The notes below the pieces were generated by a model. That model was given only the letters and a program-made list of their open reading frames with translations. It made no database searches and was not told the DNA's origin. Of a stretch of 64,000 bases of DNA, positions 41,531 to 48,720 are shown piece after piece. This DNA comes from Microbispora oryzae (lineage in GTDB: Bacteria > Actinomycetota > Actinomycetes > Streptosporangiales > Streptosporangiaceae): NCBI RefSeq assembly GCF_017896165.1, contig NZ_JAFCNB010000021.1, positions 1 to 64,000 of the forward strand. The letters are read 5' to 3'. Made by a program: the position numbers and the translations under genes. Every line of letters begins with the position of its first letter. The first letter of the stretch is position 1.

Positions 41531-41770
41531 ATGGCGCTTACGGTGTACACGACGAGTTGGTGCGGGCCGTGCAAGCGACTGAAGAGCCAGCTGACGAGGG
41601 AAGGCATCGCCTACAGCGAGGTCAACATCGAGAGCCATCCCGAGGCCGCCGCGTTCGTGGAGAGCGTCAACAACGGCAACCAGGTCGTGCCGACCGTGGT
41701 CGCCGACTGCCACACCATGACCAACCCCTCGGTGGCCGAGGTCAAGCGCCACCTGCAGGGCGCCTGCTGA
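41531..41770 (+). CDS. mycoredoxin (glutaredoxin-like)
   Basis: 79-aa glutaredoxin-fold oxidoreductase with active site WCGPC (residues 11-15) and the cis-Pro segment QVVPTVV. This is the mycoredoxin-1 type, which reduces mycothiol mixed disulfides in actinobacteria; mycobacterial Mrx1 has CGYC, so the CGPC form here is a variant. ATG at 41531. It is divergent from the TetR unit and convergent with nudC, as the mycobacterial pair Rv3198A/nudC is. Confidence 0.9.
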   Translation: MALTVYTTSWCGPCKRLKSQLTREGIAYSEVNIESHPEAAAFVESVNNGNQVVPTVVADCHTMTNPSVAEVKRHLQGAC

Positions 41771-41807
41771 CGGCCGCGCCCGGCGGCGGACCGGGCGACC
41801 GCCCGCT

Positions 41808-41835
41808 CGGCCGGCACCCGTTCGATCGCCGGCCG
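41808..41835. terminator. possible terminator hairpin between mycoredoxin and nudC
   Basis: CGGCCGG (41808-41814) and CCGGCCG (41829-41835) are a perfect 7-bp inverted repeat with a 14-nt loop, in the 66-bp space between the two convergent stop codons. Weak, no T-run. Confidence 0.3.
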
Positions 41836-41836
41836 C

Positions 41837-42760
41837 TCAGTCGTCGGCCGTCGTGATGGGCGATCCGTACCAGGTCTCGATCAGCCGGCGCGCGATCGAG
41901 ACCTGGCCCGGCAGCCGCAGCTCGCCCGACTCGACCTGGGCGGCGAGTTCCTCCCTCGACAGCCACCGCGCCTCGGCGATCTCCTCCTCGTCGGGGCGCA
42001 GCTCGGTGGTCACGGCACGGGCGACGAAGCCCAGCATGAGGCTCCGCGGGAACGGCCAGGGCTGGCTCCCCATGTAGCGCGGGCCGGTGACCACGACCCC
42101 GACCTCCTCAAGCACCTCCCGGGCGACCGCGTGTTCCAGCGACTCCCCCGGCTCGACGAATCCGGCGAGCACCGACATCCGGCCCTCGGGCCACCGCGGG
42201 CCGCGCGCGAGCAGCACACGGTCCGCGTCGTCGCGGACAAGCATGATCACCGCGGGGTCGACCCGCGGGAAGTGCTGGCTGCCATCCTCGGGACAGATCC
42301 GCGTGTGCCCCGAGGTCGTGATGTTCGTCCGGCTGCCGCACCTCGGGCAGAACTCGTGGGTGTCGTGCCACGCCTCCAGGGCCACGGCGTAGACGAGCAG
42401 GCCCGCGTCGCGGTCGTCGAGCAGCACGGCCGCCTCCCTCAGGCCGGCCACCTCTCCCGTCGCCTCCGGCGGGAGCGGCGCGCGCACCGCGAAGTAGGGC
42501 ACCCCGTCGTCGTCGACGCCGAGCAGGTAACGGGTGCCCTCCGGCGCCTCCCCCGGGGACATCAGGACCAGGGCGGCACCGTCCGTGAACCGGCTGATCA
42601 GAGTGCGTCCCTCGTGAACGAGCAGGACTCTCGTCTTCTCCGCCGCCCACGCCCGTACGAGCCACTCCTCGTCGCCGCGCAGGGCCGCGGAGCGGTCGAT
42701 GGCGTTGCGGGCCAGCAGGAGGGGGCCGAGCAGGCCGTCCGAGATTTCCACGGCGTTCAT
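41837..42760 (-). CDS. nudC: NAD(+) diphosphatase NudC
   Basis: 307-aa Nudix enzyme hydrolysing NADH/NAD+ (and NAD-capped RNA in studied homologues) to nicotinamide mononucleotide and AMP. The zinc-ribbon has Cys pair CPRCG and a second half RICPEDGSQHFPR, where the fourth Cys is absent. The Nudix box reads GFVEPGESLEHAVAREVLEEVGV (complete), followed by the NudC-specific SQPWPFPRSLMLGF motif. ATG at 42760 has a purine-rich GGAAGG very close. Same place as Rv3199c. The siderophore promoter lies in its upstream region, reading the other way. Confidence 0.93.
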   Translation of the reverse strand: MNAVEISDGLLGPLLLARNAIDRSAALRGDEEWLVRAWAAEKTRVLLVHEGRTLISRFTDGAALVLMSPGEAPEGTRYLLGVDDDGVPYFAVRAPLPPEATGEVAGLREAAVLLDDRDAGLLVYAVALEAWHDTHEFCPRCGSRTNITTSGHTRICPEDGSQHFPRVDPAVIMLVRDDADRVLLARGPRWPEGRMSVLAGFVEPGESLEHAVAREVLEEVGVVVTGPRYMGSQPWPFPRSLMLGFVARAVTTELRPDEEEIAEARWLSREELAAQVESGELRLPGQVSIARRLIETWYGSPITTADD

Positions 42761-42832
42761 CCTTCCACGGGCTGCCAAGGAAACAAGGAGGCTGCCCGTG
42801 GGGATTCCCCGCACGTGAGGGGATACGGACGC

Positions 42833-42864
42833 TACCATATTCGAGTTAGGTTAGCCTTACCTAC
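42833..42864 (+). promoter_or_regulatory. IdeR/DmdR-type iron box in the siderophore promoter
   Basis: TTAGGTTAGCCTTACCTAC (42846-42864) matches the DtxR/IdeR/DmdR operator consensus TWAGGTTAGSCTAACCTWA at 17 of 19 positions. It starts 8 nt after a -10-like TACCAT (42833-42838) and 10 nt before the first siderophore gene. This position is suited to iron-dependent repression. Confidence 0.88.
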
Positions 42865-42873
42865 GGAGGGCCG

Positions 42874-44040
42874 GTGCGGCTGTACCTCACCACGCTCAAC
42901 CCGACCGACTCGGTGACGTCCGGATTCCTGCCGGCGGCCGCCCGCCTCGGCTGGGACGTGACGATCCTGACCGACCAGCCCGACCGGTATCCCGGATTCG
43001 AGACGATGGCGGCCGACGTGCGCGATCACCGGGCCGTCATCGACGCCGTCGCCGCGCACCACCGCCCCGATGTCGTCTTCTCCAACTCCGATCACCTCCA
43101 GGCGGCCACCGCGCTCGCCTCCGCGTACTTCGGGCTGCCCGCGAAGGACTGGCGCGCCTGCGTGACGGCGAAGAACAAGGCGCTGACGCGCCGCGCCCTG
43201 TCGGTGCTCGACCCGGTCAGGTCGGTACGGCTGCCGCCCGGGGCGGCGCCGCCCGCCGCCCTGCCGTACCCGGTGGTGGTGAAGCCCGCGTACGGCGTGG
43301 CCAGCGAGGACGTCGTGCTGGCGCACGACGCGGCGGAGCTCGGCGCGGCGGTGGCGGACATCCGGACGCGACGGCCGGACGAGCCGCTCGTCGCGGAGGA
43401 GTTCCTCGACGGGCCGGTACGCACGCTGGAGACGCTGGGAGACGGCGACGCGATCCATGTCCTCGGCGGCTTCCGCACCACCCTCGGCCCGCGTCCCCAC
43501 TTCGTCGAGGAGCGGCTCGACTGGGATCCAGAGATCCCGCCCGACCACCTGGAACACCTGCTCGCCGCCTTACGGGTGGTGGGCGCGGGCTTGGGGGCGT
43601 GCCACACGGAGTACGCCGTGACGCCGGAGGGCCCCCGCGTCATCGAGATCAACTACCGGCTGATCGGGGACACCTGCGACTTCCTGCTGGCCGATCTCCT
43701 CGGTGTGCCGCTGCACGAGTGGATCCTGCTGGCCCACGCAGGCCGTCCGCTCCCCCCGTGGCGCCCCGGCCCGTCCACCGCGTACGGATCCGTCGTCAGC
43801 CTCGTCGCCGACCGCCCCGGAGTCGTCACCGCCGCCCCTCCGGGAACCGCCGCCGAGGCGGACACGACGGACGGCGTGCGGCTGTGGCACCGGCCGCTGC
43901 GCGGCGTCGGCGACCGGGTCGAGCTGACCCACACCAACCGCGACTATCTCGGCCTGGTCCGGGCCCTCGGCCCCGACCGCGCGAGCGTCGACGCCGCGGT
44001 GCGGTCGTTCCTGGCGCGCGATCCCTGGGTGATCACGTGA
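42874..44040 (+). CDS. ATP-grasp ligase of NIS siderophore operon
   Basis: 388-aa ATP-grasp protein. The nucleotide-binding elements are visible: PYPVVVKPAYGVASEDV (Lys in the first subdomain), LVAEEFLDGPVRTLE, and the metal-binding VIEINYRLIGDTCDF. The N-terminal ~120 residues form a pre-ATP-grasp Rossmann-like domain starting LYLTTLNPTDSV. GTG at 42874 follows GGAGG by 5 nt. It is the first gene after the iron box and its stop overlaps the next start as GTGA. It probably joins a carboxylate to an amine or amino acid, as an extra ligase beside the two IucA/IucC enzymes. Confidence 0.85.
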   Translation: MRLYLTTLNPTDSVTSGFLPAAARLGWDVTILTDQPDRYPGFETMAADVRDHRAVIDAVAAHHRPDVVFSNSDHLQAATALASAYFGLPAKDWRACVTAKNKALTRRALSVLDPVRSVRLPPGAAPPAALPYPVVVKPAYGVASEDVVLAHDAAELGAAVADIRTRRPDEPLVAEEFLDGPVRTLETLGDGDAIHVLGGFRTTLGPRPHFVEERLDWDPEIPPDHLEHLLAALRVVGAGLGACHTEYAVTPEGPRVIEINYRLIGDTCDFLLADLLGVPLHEWILLAHAGRPLPPWRPGPSTAYGSVVSLVADRPGVVTAAPPGTAAEADTTDGVRLWHRPLRGVGDRVELTHTNRDYLGLVRALGPDRASVDAAVRSFLARDPWVIT

Positions 44041-45737
44041 CGGGCGGCCCCGTCGAGCACCGCCCGATCGAGCGTCGCCTGATCGAGCACCGTCTGGCGG
44101 TCCGCGCGCTCGACGCGCTGCTGCGCGAAGACTACGGCGGCCTGATGTCCCGGCTGACGCACGACAAGAACGGGGTGGCCCTGGTGCTCGCGTCCGGCCG
44201 CACGGTGCGGCCCGCCCCGGGCAGCCCCTACCAGGACTTCTCCGTCTCCGCTGGGGCCGTGGAGACCCCGGCGACCGCCGGGGCTCCGGACGCGCCACTC
44301 CGGCTGGACGAGGTGCTCGGCACCCTCGGGGCCGTCGCCGATCCGGCCGACGCGGAGGGCGTCGCGGCGTTCGCCCGGGAGTGCCGCGAGGCGCTCGCGG
44401 CGCTGGAACTGCACCAAACCCATCGGGACGAGGTGTCCGCCCGCCTCCTCGCGGAGGAGGAGCACGACGGCGGGCCCGGCCGTGCCTCCGCCTTCTACGA
44501 GGCCCTCGCGGCGACGGTCGACCACCCCGTCTATCCGACATCGCGCTGCCGTCTCGGCGTCTCCCCGCGCGACCTGACGGCGTACGCGCCGGAGTTCGCG
44601 CCGCGGTTCGCGCCGGCGTGGGTGGCGGTGCCGCGCGAGCGGGCCACGCTCGCCCGCCCGCTGCCGCCATGGTGGCCGGAGCCGGGCGACGCCGGCCTCC
44701 CCCCGGGTCTGGCCCGCACGCACGTGCCGTTCCCGGTCCATCCGCTGACCCTGCCCGTTTTGCCGGAGCTGCCCGGCCTGATCGTTCCCGGCGTCGGTGC
44801 GGGCGACCGCGCGGGCGGCACCGCGCGCCCCCCGCGCCTGACCGTACGGCCGACGCTGTCGATGCGGACCGTCGAGGTCGACGGGCGGACCCACCTGAAG
44901 CTGCCGCTGCCCATGAGCACGCTCGGGCTGCGCAACCGGCGCTCCATCAAGCCCGGCACGCTGCGCGACGGCGCCCTGGCCGAGTCGCTGCTCCGCGCGA
45001 TCCTGCGCCGGGAGAGCGGGTCGCGGGTCGTGCTCGCCGACGAGCAGACGTACGGCCACGCCGGCCACGAATACCTCGGCTGGCTGGTCCGCGGGCTGCC
45101 GGAGGGTGAGATCGTCCCGGTCGCGGCGCTGCCGGCGGAGCTGCCCGGCGGGCGGGGCACGGTGGCGCATGACCTCGCCGCCCGCTTCTACGGCGGCCGG
45201 ATCGGCGAGCTGCTGCGCGACTATCTCGGCGTGCTGCTCGGCTGGAGCGTCACGCTGTTCGTCCGGTACGGCGTGGCCCTGGAGGCCCACCAGCAGAACC
45301 TGTCACTGGTGTTCGGCGACGGGCCGCCGCGCCTGCTGGTGAAGGACAACGACGGGCTGCTCGCCTCCCCCGACCGGCTGCGGACGGCGGGGCTGCCCGT
45401 CCCCGCGTTCGGCGACGAGCGCATGCTGACCGACGACCCCTACGCGCTCGCCGACGTCTTCGTCACCGTCACCCTCCACCTCGCCTCGATGGCGGTGGCG
45501 TACGGCGCGGTGGGGACGGCGGGGGCGCGGCTGGTGCGCGGGGCGCTGGCCGCCGCGCTCGACCGCTTCCCCGGCGATCCCCTCGCGCGGCTGCTCCGGG
45601 CGCGCACCCTCGACGCCGACCGGCTCGTCGGCAAGTCGATGGTCGTCGCCGGGACGCTGGTCGCCAAGGAACGGACCGGGGCCAGGGACGTCAACAAGTT
45701 CTACGGCACGTCAGGCCCGAACTACCTGCGCTGGTGA
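44037..45737 (+). CDS. IucA/IucC family NIS siderophore synthetase 1
   Basis: 566-aa NRPS-independent siderophore synthetase, which activates a carboxylate as adenylate and condenses it with an amine. The active-site segment is unusual: DHPVYPTSRCRLG (about residue 162) in place of the usual GHPxHPxxKxRxG, with Arg where Lys is expected. The C-terminal half is typical: KLPLPMSTLGLRNRRSIKPGTL, EAHQQNLSLVF and VKDNDGLLASPDRL. GTG at 44037 overlaps the ATP-grasp stop. The changed HP motif may reflect a different substrate; a defect cannot be excluded. Confidence 0.9.
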   Translation: MTGGPVEHRPIERRLIEHRLAVRALDALLREDYGGLMSRLTHDKNGVALVLASGRTVRPAPGSPYQDFSVSAGAVETPATAGAPDAPLRLDEVLGTLGAVADPADAEGVAAFARECREALAALELHQTHRDEVSARLLAEEEHDGGPGRASAFYEALAATVDHPVYPTSRCRLGVSPRDLTAYAPEFAPRFAPAWVAVPRERATLARPLPPWWPEPGDAGLPPGLARTHVPFPVHPLTLPVLPELPGLIVPGVGAGDRAGGTARPPRLTVRPTLSMRTVEVDGRTHLKLPLPMSTLGLRNRRSIKPGTLRDGALAESLLRAILRRESGSRVVLADEQTYGHAGHEYLGWLVRGLPEGEIVPVAALPAELPGGRGTVAHDLAARFYGGRIGELLRDYLGVLLGWSVTLFVRYGVALEAHQQNLSLVFGDGPPRLLVKDNDGLLASPDRLRTAGLPVPAFGDERMLTDDPYALADVFVTVTLHLASMAVAYGAVGTAGARLVRGALAAALDRFPGDPLARLLRARTLDADRLVGKSMVVAGTLVAKERTGARDVNKFYGTSGPNYLRW

Positions 45738-45777
45738 CGTCATCGCCGCGGACCCGACGCGAAGGGCGGCTCGACCG

Positions 45778-47529
45778 ATGAACCATCTCCCGACCGATCC
45801 GGACACGCTCGCGGAGGAGGCGACGGTGGCGGCGCTGCTGCGCTGCTGCCTGCGCGAGCTGGGCGGCGACGCCGCGCCCGGCCGCGCCCTGGCCGACGAC
45901 GTCACGCCCGGCCGCGCCCTGTCCGGGCACGCCGCCGGACCGTACCTGACGCTGCGCGTCGCCGGCACGCTGGTCCGCGTGCGGGCGCGGGGCGGGATCG
46001 CGCTGCGCTTCGACGGCCCCCCGGAACAGCTGTCCGGCGGCGTGTGGCGGCCGCTGACCTCCGACCTGCTGATCACGCTGGTCGAGCGGGAGCTCGCCGC
46101 ACGGGCCGGAGACGAGCGGAACACCGGCGAGCGGAACGGCGAGTTCGCCGCCCAGGTCACGAGCAGCCGGGAGGCCATCGCGGCGATCGTCGCGGCCCGG
46201 CGGCGGGCCGCGGCGCCCGCCGACTCCTGGCTCGCGTCCGAGCAGGCCCTCGTCACCGGCCACCCCTTCCACCCGTCGCCCAAGGCGCGCGGCGGCGACG
46301 GCTGGGCGCGGTACGCCCCCGAGACCCATGCGTCGTTTCCGCTGCGTCTGCTCGGAGTGCGGGCGGACGTCGCGGCCGGGGCGGGCGAGACGGGCCCGCT
46401 CGACACCGGCCCGCTCGACGCCCTGGGCGACGCGCCGCCGGGCTATCTGCCGCTGCCCGCGCACCCCTGGCAGCTCGACCTGCTCGCCGCCGAGCTGGCC
46501 GGGCCGCTCGCGGACGGGCGGCTCGTCGACCTCGGGCCGGCCGGGCGCGAGGTGTTCCCCACGTCGTCGGTTCGGACGGTCTACGACGCCGTCACCGGCA
46601 CCTGCCTCAAGTTCAGCCTCGACGTGCGGATCACCAACTGCGTGCGGAAGAACGCGTGGTACGAGCTGGCCGGCGCGGTCGAGCTCACCCGGCGGCTGCG
46701 CCCGGTGTTCGACCGGCTGGCCGGGCGGTTCCCCGGCACTCGCTGGCTGCCCGAGCCCGGATACCGTTCCGCCGCCCTCGGCGCCCGGCTGCTCGAAGGG
46801 CTCGGCGTGATCGTCCGTACCGGCCCCTGGTCGGTCTGCGGCCCGGGGGTGGTGCCCGTCCTCGCGGCGGCGCTTGCGGCCTCGCCGCACGGCACGGATC
46901 CGGAGGGCGGCGGCCCGCCGGGCGTTCCCGTCGCCGTGCGCGCCCGCCGCGCCGCCGACCCGCTCGGGTGGTGGGAGGCGTACGTGGAGCTGGTCGCATT
47001 CCCCGTGCTCGACGCCTACGTCCGGCACGGCGTCGTGCTGGAGCCCCACGTGCAGAATGTGCTCGTGGGATGCGACGCGGACGGGCTTCCGGCCCAGGCG
47101 GTCTTCCGCGACCTGGAGGGGACGAAGCTGGTCGGCGGACGGCACGACCTGTCCGGCCTGCCCCCCGGGCTGGCGGAGCCGCTCAGCTACCCGGCCGACC
47201 GGGGGTGGGACCGGGTGGCGTACTGCCTGATGGTGAACCACCTGGCCGAGGTGTCGGCCACCGTCGCCGCAGCCGCGCGGCCGGGCGACGAGGACGGCCT
47301 GCTCCGGGAGCTCTGGGCGGTCGCGCGGGCCGCGCTGTCGCGCTACGCCGACGAGCACGCGCCCGGGACTGGCGGCTGGGCGCTCCCCCTCGCGGCGCTC
47401 CTGACCGGCGAGCCGCTGCCCGCGAAGGCCAACCTCGCGGTGCGCTGGGCCAGGGCCGCCGACCGCTTCGCCGGTTATGTCGAGGTTCGCAACCCACTGG
47501 CCGTGGAACTGGAGAGGACCGCCGGATGA
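45778..47529 (+). CDS. IucA/IucC family NIS siderophore synthetase 2
   Basis: 583-aa NIS synthetase with canonical motif GHPFHPSPKARGG (His162 onward), then SVRTVYDAVTGTCLKFSLDVRITNCVRKN (adenylate site), and LEPHVQNVLVG with VFRDLEGTKLVGG toward the C-terminus. It is the more typical of the two. It follows the first synthetase after 40 nt and overlaps the decarboxylase start by 4 bp (ATGA). Two different NIS enzymes usually mean sequential condensations on a dicarboxylate such as citrate or succinate. Confidence 0.93.
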   Translation: MNHLPTDPDTLAEEATVAALLRCCLRELGGDAAPGRALADDVTPGRALSGHAAGPYLTLRVAGTLVRVRARGGIALRFDGPPEQLSGGVWRPLTSDLLITLVERELAARAGDERNTGERNGEFAAQVTSSREAIAAIVAARRRAAAPADSWLASEQALVTGHPFHPSPKARGGDGWARYAPETHASFPLRLLGVRADVAAGAGETGPLDTGPLDALGDAPPGYLPLPAHPWQLDLLAAELAGPLADGRLVDLGPAGREVFPTSSVRTVYDAVTGTCLKFSLDVRITNCVRKNAWYELAGAVELTRRLRPVFDRLAGRFPGTRWLPEPGYRSAALGARLLEGLGVIVRTGPWSVCGPGVVPVLAAALAASPHGTDPEGGGPPGVPVAVRARRAADPLGWWEAYVELVAFPVLDAYVRHGVVLEPHVQNVLVGCDADGLPAQAVFRDLEGTKLVGGRHDLSGLPPGLAEPLSYPADRGWDRVAYCLMVNHLAEVSATVAAAARPGDEDGLLRELWAVARAALSRYADEHAPGTGGWALPLAALLTGEPLPAKANLAVRWARAADRFAGYVEVRNPLAVELERTAG

Positions 47530-48713
47530 TCGAGGTGCCCGAGGGCGTCCGCGCCGTCGCCCGGTCGCTCGGCGACGTCCCGGCGTACGTGTACGACCTG
47601 CCCGCGCTCGACCGCCACGCGGCGGCGGTGCGGGCGGTGACGGAGGGCGTGGAGCTCCACTACGCGGTCAAGGCCAACCCGGACGCGGAGATCCTGCGGA
47701 CGCTCGCCCCCCACCTGGACGGGCTGGAGGTGTCCTCCGGCGGCGAGTTCGCCCACGCCACCGCCGTGCTGCCGGACCTGCCGGTGAGCTTCGGCGGCCC
47801 CGGCAAGATCGAGGCCGAGCTGGCCCTCGCGCCGTCCGCGTACCGCTGGCACGTGGAGAGCCCGGCGGAGCTGCGCCGCCTCACCGGTCCGGCGGAGGTG
47901 CTGCTCCGGGTCAACCTCGGCGTCCCGGTGGCCGGGGCCGCGCTCGCCATGGGCGGCGGCGCGACGCCGTTCGGGATGGACGGCGAGGGCGTCGCCGAGT
48001 GCCTGCGGCTGCTCGCGACCGGCCCCGGCGCGGAGGGCCCGGCCGCGCACAGACCCGCCCCGCACGGAGCCGGCGTGCACGACCCTGGACGGCGCGGCCC
48101 CGTGCGGCTGCGCGGCGTCCACGCCCACCTGGCGAGCGGCCTGGCGGCCCCCGCGCTGCTCGAACTCGCGGAAGCGGTCCTCGCGTACGGCCGGGGGCTC
48201 GGTCTCGCGGAGTTCAACCTCGGCGGCGGGATGGCGGTCGACTACGCCGACCCGGACGCCCGGTTCGACTGGGCGGAGTACGGCCGGGGGCTGCGCGACC
48301 TGGCGCGGCCCGGCGAGACGCTCCGCATCGAGCCGGGCCGGGCGATGACGGCCTACTGCGGGTGGTACCTGACCCGCGTCATCGACGTGAAGCGGGTGCA
48401 CGGCGAGCGGTTCGCCGTGTTGTCGGGCGGGACGCACCATCTGCGGACTCCGGTGACGAAGGGCCACGACCAGCCGTTCGCCGTGCTCGGCGGCGCCACG
48501 AAGACAGCGGGGACCGTGGAGATCCCGCAGATCGCGCCGACGACCCTCGTGGGGCGGCTGTGCACGCCGAAGGACGTCTTCGCCCGGCGCGTCCCGGCCG
48601 CCCTGGAGCCGGGGGACGTCGTCGCCTTCGCCATGGCAGGCGCGTACGCGTGGAACATCTCGCATCACGACTTCCTGATGCATCCCAAGCCGTCGTTCCA
48701 CTACCTGGGGTAG
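47526..48713 (+). CDS. PLP-dependent type III decarboxylase of siderophore operon (SbnH-like)
   Basis: 395-aa PLP enzyme of the alanine-racemase-fold decarboxylase group (diaminopimelate/ornithine type). PLP Lys49 is in HYAVKANPDAEIL, followed by EVSSGGEFAHA, FNLGGGMAVDY, the phosphate loop EPGRAMTAYCGWYLTRV and the second-subunit Cys in LCTPKDVFAR. An insertion (about residues 165-190, His/Gly/Arg rich) is unlike relatives. In staphyloferrin B synthesis SbnH decarboxylates a citryl-amino acid intermediate; a similar step is likely here. ATG at 47526. It ends 7 bp from the convergent adnB-like gene. Confidence 0.9.
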   Translation: MIEVPEGVRAVARSLGDVPAYVYDLPALDRHAAAVRAVTEGVELHYAVKANPDAEILRTLAPHLDGLEVSSGGEFAHATAVLPDLPVSFGGPGKIEAELALAPSAYRWHVESPAELRRLTGPAEVLLRVNLGVPVAGAALAMGGGATPFGMDGEGVAECLRLLATGPGAEGPAAHRPAPHGAGVHDPGRRGPVRLRGVHAHLASGLAAPALLELAEAVLAYGRGLGLAEFNLGGGMAVDYADPDARFDWAEYGRGLRDLARPGETLRIEPGRAMTAYCGWYLTRVIDVKRVHGERFAVLSGGTHHLRTPVTKGHDQPFAVLGGATKTAGTVEIPQIAPTTLVGRLCTPKDVFARRVPAALEPGDVVAFAMAGAYAWNISHHDFLMHPKPSFHYLG

Positions 48714-48720
48714 CCCGCGC

